Source of the DNA: an uncultured Megasphaera sp.
GTDB lineage: Bacteria > Bacillota > Negativicutes > Veillonellales > Megasphaeraceae
DNA length: 13,177 nucleotides
Direction of reading: 5' to 3'
NCBI GenBank assembly: GCA_902464195.1
Contig: CABQJB010000039.1
Span: 1 to 13,177, forward strand
Shown: positions 12,496 to 13,177 of the stretch, one piece after another
How the letters are laid out: every line of letters begins with the position of its first letter
Position numbering within the stretch: the stretch's first letter is position 1
Program-made: the position numbers and the translations under genes
The notes under the pieces: model-generated
Databases searched by the model: none
Told to the model about the DNA's origin: nothing
Seen by the model: only the letters and a program-made list of their open reading frames with translations

Positions 12496-13098
12496 ATGTA
12501 TATGGTATCGTTAAAACAGGCTGCGGGCATTGCCCGGGAAGAAATGACGTCCCTCGACGCCATTACAGCGGAATTGCTCAATTTCATACAGTTGAAGAGT
12601 CAGCGCTTATATATGCATTCCCTGCAGGTCGCTAACTACAGCGTCAGCGTCGCCGCCAAACTGACGCTGCCCAAGAGTGAAATCGAGCAAGTGAAATACG
12701 CAGCACTCCTCCATGACGTGGGCCTGCTCTTCGTGTCCAATACCCTGCTGGCCAAGATGCCCTACCTCAACCGCTCGGAAAAGGCGCAGTACAAACGCCA
12801 CGCCGCAGCCGGCGGCAACATGCTGGAAAACATCCCCTGCTGCCAGGACATCGTACCCTACATCCGCTATCACCACGAACACTGGGACGGGTCGGGCTTT
12901 CCCAAACACCTGCGCGGCGCCAATATCCCCTTGGGGGCGCGCATCATCGCCGTCGCCGATTACTACGACATGATCATCAACCCGTCGGCAGAGTTCTGGG
13001 CCAAAACAAAAAAACAGGCCGTCCGCGAACTCTTCAGTGCGTCGGGCCTTCTCTTTGATCCGGAAGTAGTCAAGGCTTTCATCGAAACATTAGGTTAA
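12496..13098 (+). CDS. Small stand-alone HD-GYP-type phosphohydrolase
   Basis: About 200 residues from the ATG at 12496. Nearly the whole protein is one HD-GYP domain, a family whose active members hydrolyse c-di-GMP or related cyclic dinucleotides. Visible ligand positions are HSLQVA (H41), LLHDVG (H73, D74), RHAAAGG (H102), HHEHWDGSGFP (H126, H127) and AVADYYD (D155). All metal-binding positions are kept, so the domain may be active. There are two departures: HDxGK reads HDVGL, losing the conserved Lys, and GYP reads GFP. The protein lacks the sensor or receiver domain usually fused to HD-GYP and has no membrane segment, so its input must come from a partner. It follows the SpeD-like gene by 30 nt without a terminator between, so the two are probably co-transcribed, and it ends before a strong terminator. 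Confidence 0.87.
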   Translation: MYMVSLKQAAGIAREEMTSLDAITAELLNFIQLKSQRLYMHSLQVANYSVSVAAKLTLPKSEIEQVKYAALLHDVGLLFVSNTLLAKMPYLNRSEKAQYKRHAAAGGNMLENIPCCQDIVPYIRYHHEHWDGSGFPKHLRGANIPLGARIIAVADYYDMIINPSAEFWAKTKKQAVRELFSASGLLFDPEVVKAFIETLG

Positions 13099-13113
13099 TA
13101 ACATATTGTAATC

Positions 13114-13148
13114 AAAAAGCGCTGTCGCTTGAAGACAGCGCTTTTTTT
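13114..13148. terminator. Intrinsic terminator after the HD-GYP gene
   Basis: A perfect stem AAAGCGCTGTC / GACAGCGCTTT with a 7-nt loop (13127-13133) is followed by a run of T residues to 13148. The matching A run before the stem means it could also work for minus-strand transcripts entering from the right. Confidence 0.92.
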
Positions 13149-13175
13149 AGTGGCTAGTGGCTAGTGGTTAGTGGC
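13148..13175 (+). repeat. Heptamer satellite, TAGTGGY family, at the window end
   Basis: Four 7-nt units follow each other: TAGTGGC, TAGTGGC, TAGTGGT, TAGTGGC. The array probably continues beyond the window. It starts at the last T of the terminator tract and has the same sequence and orientation as the array after clpB. Confidence 0.88.
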
Positions 13176-13177
13176 TC

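Overview
The window reads as chromosomal DNA of a Gram-positive-lineage bacterium, most likely a member of the Negativicutes such as Megasphaera or a relative. That assignment is an inference from several features: GC-rich coding sequence, good sigma-A promoters with TATAAT-type -10 boxes, GGAGG-type ribosome binding sites, a Firmicute-type ClpB, a YibE/F membrane protein and short heptameric tandem repeats between genes. No rRNA or tRNA gene is present to fix the species.

Layout. Positions 1-1798 (minus strand) hold a type I restriction-modification block: the start of a specificity subunit (hsdS, cut by the window edge) translationally coupled behind hsdM. This block is visibly more AT-rich than the rest and looks acquired. 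A bidirectional hairpin (1921-1965) separates it from a 5'-truncated sigma-factor region 4 remnant (1968-2138) and a gene-free junction (2139-2411). The junction carries two inverted copies of a hairpin element and a GC-rich heptamer run. Next on the minus strand is a two-gene operon: an exported metallophosphatase with a purple-acid-phosphatase-type N-terminal domain (3536-5101) followed 2 nt later by a YibE/F-family membrane protein (2412-3533).

Divergent from that operon is a 956-residue cytoplasmic signalling protein (5307-8177) with an apparently intact EAL c-di-GMP phosphodiesterase domain near its N-terminus, PAS-like modules, and a degenerate GGDEF-like domain at its C-terminus. It converges, with a 9-nt gap, on a Sel1-repeat protein (8187-8999, minus). 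A divergent promoter region (9000-9181) serves the Sel1 gene and the disaggregase gene clpB (9182-11770). Overlapping the clpB promoter is an octad-spaced array of TTGAC-type motifs.

After clpB come a heptamer satellite of TAGTGGY units, a strong terminator and a near-consensus promoter. These lead into an apparent two-gene unit: a SpeD (S-adenosylmethionine decarboxylase) homologue with a long basic tail (11962-12465), and a small stand-alone HD-GYP-type protein (12496-13098). The SpeD homologue has lost the serine that would become the pyruvoyl group and also the catalytic cysteine. The unit ends in a strong terminator, immediately followed by more of the same heptamer satellite at the window edge.

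The most interesting part is this last unit. It pairs a probable SpeD-fold pseudoenzyme with an HD-GYP signalling domain and is bracketed by the same heptamer repeat. The window also holds two different c-di-GMP hydrolase families (EAL and HD-GYP), while the only GGDEF-like domain seen is degenerate.
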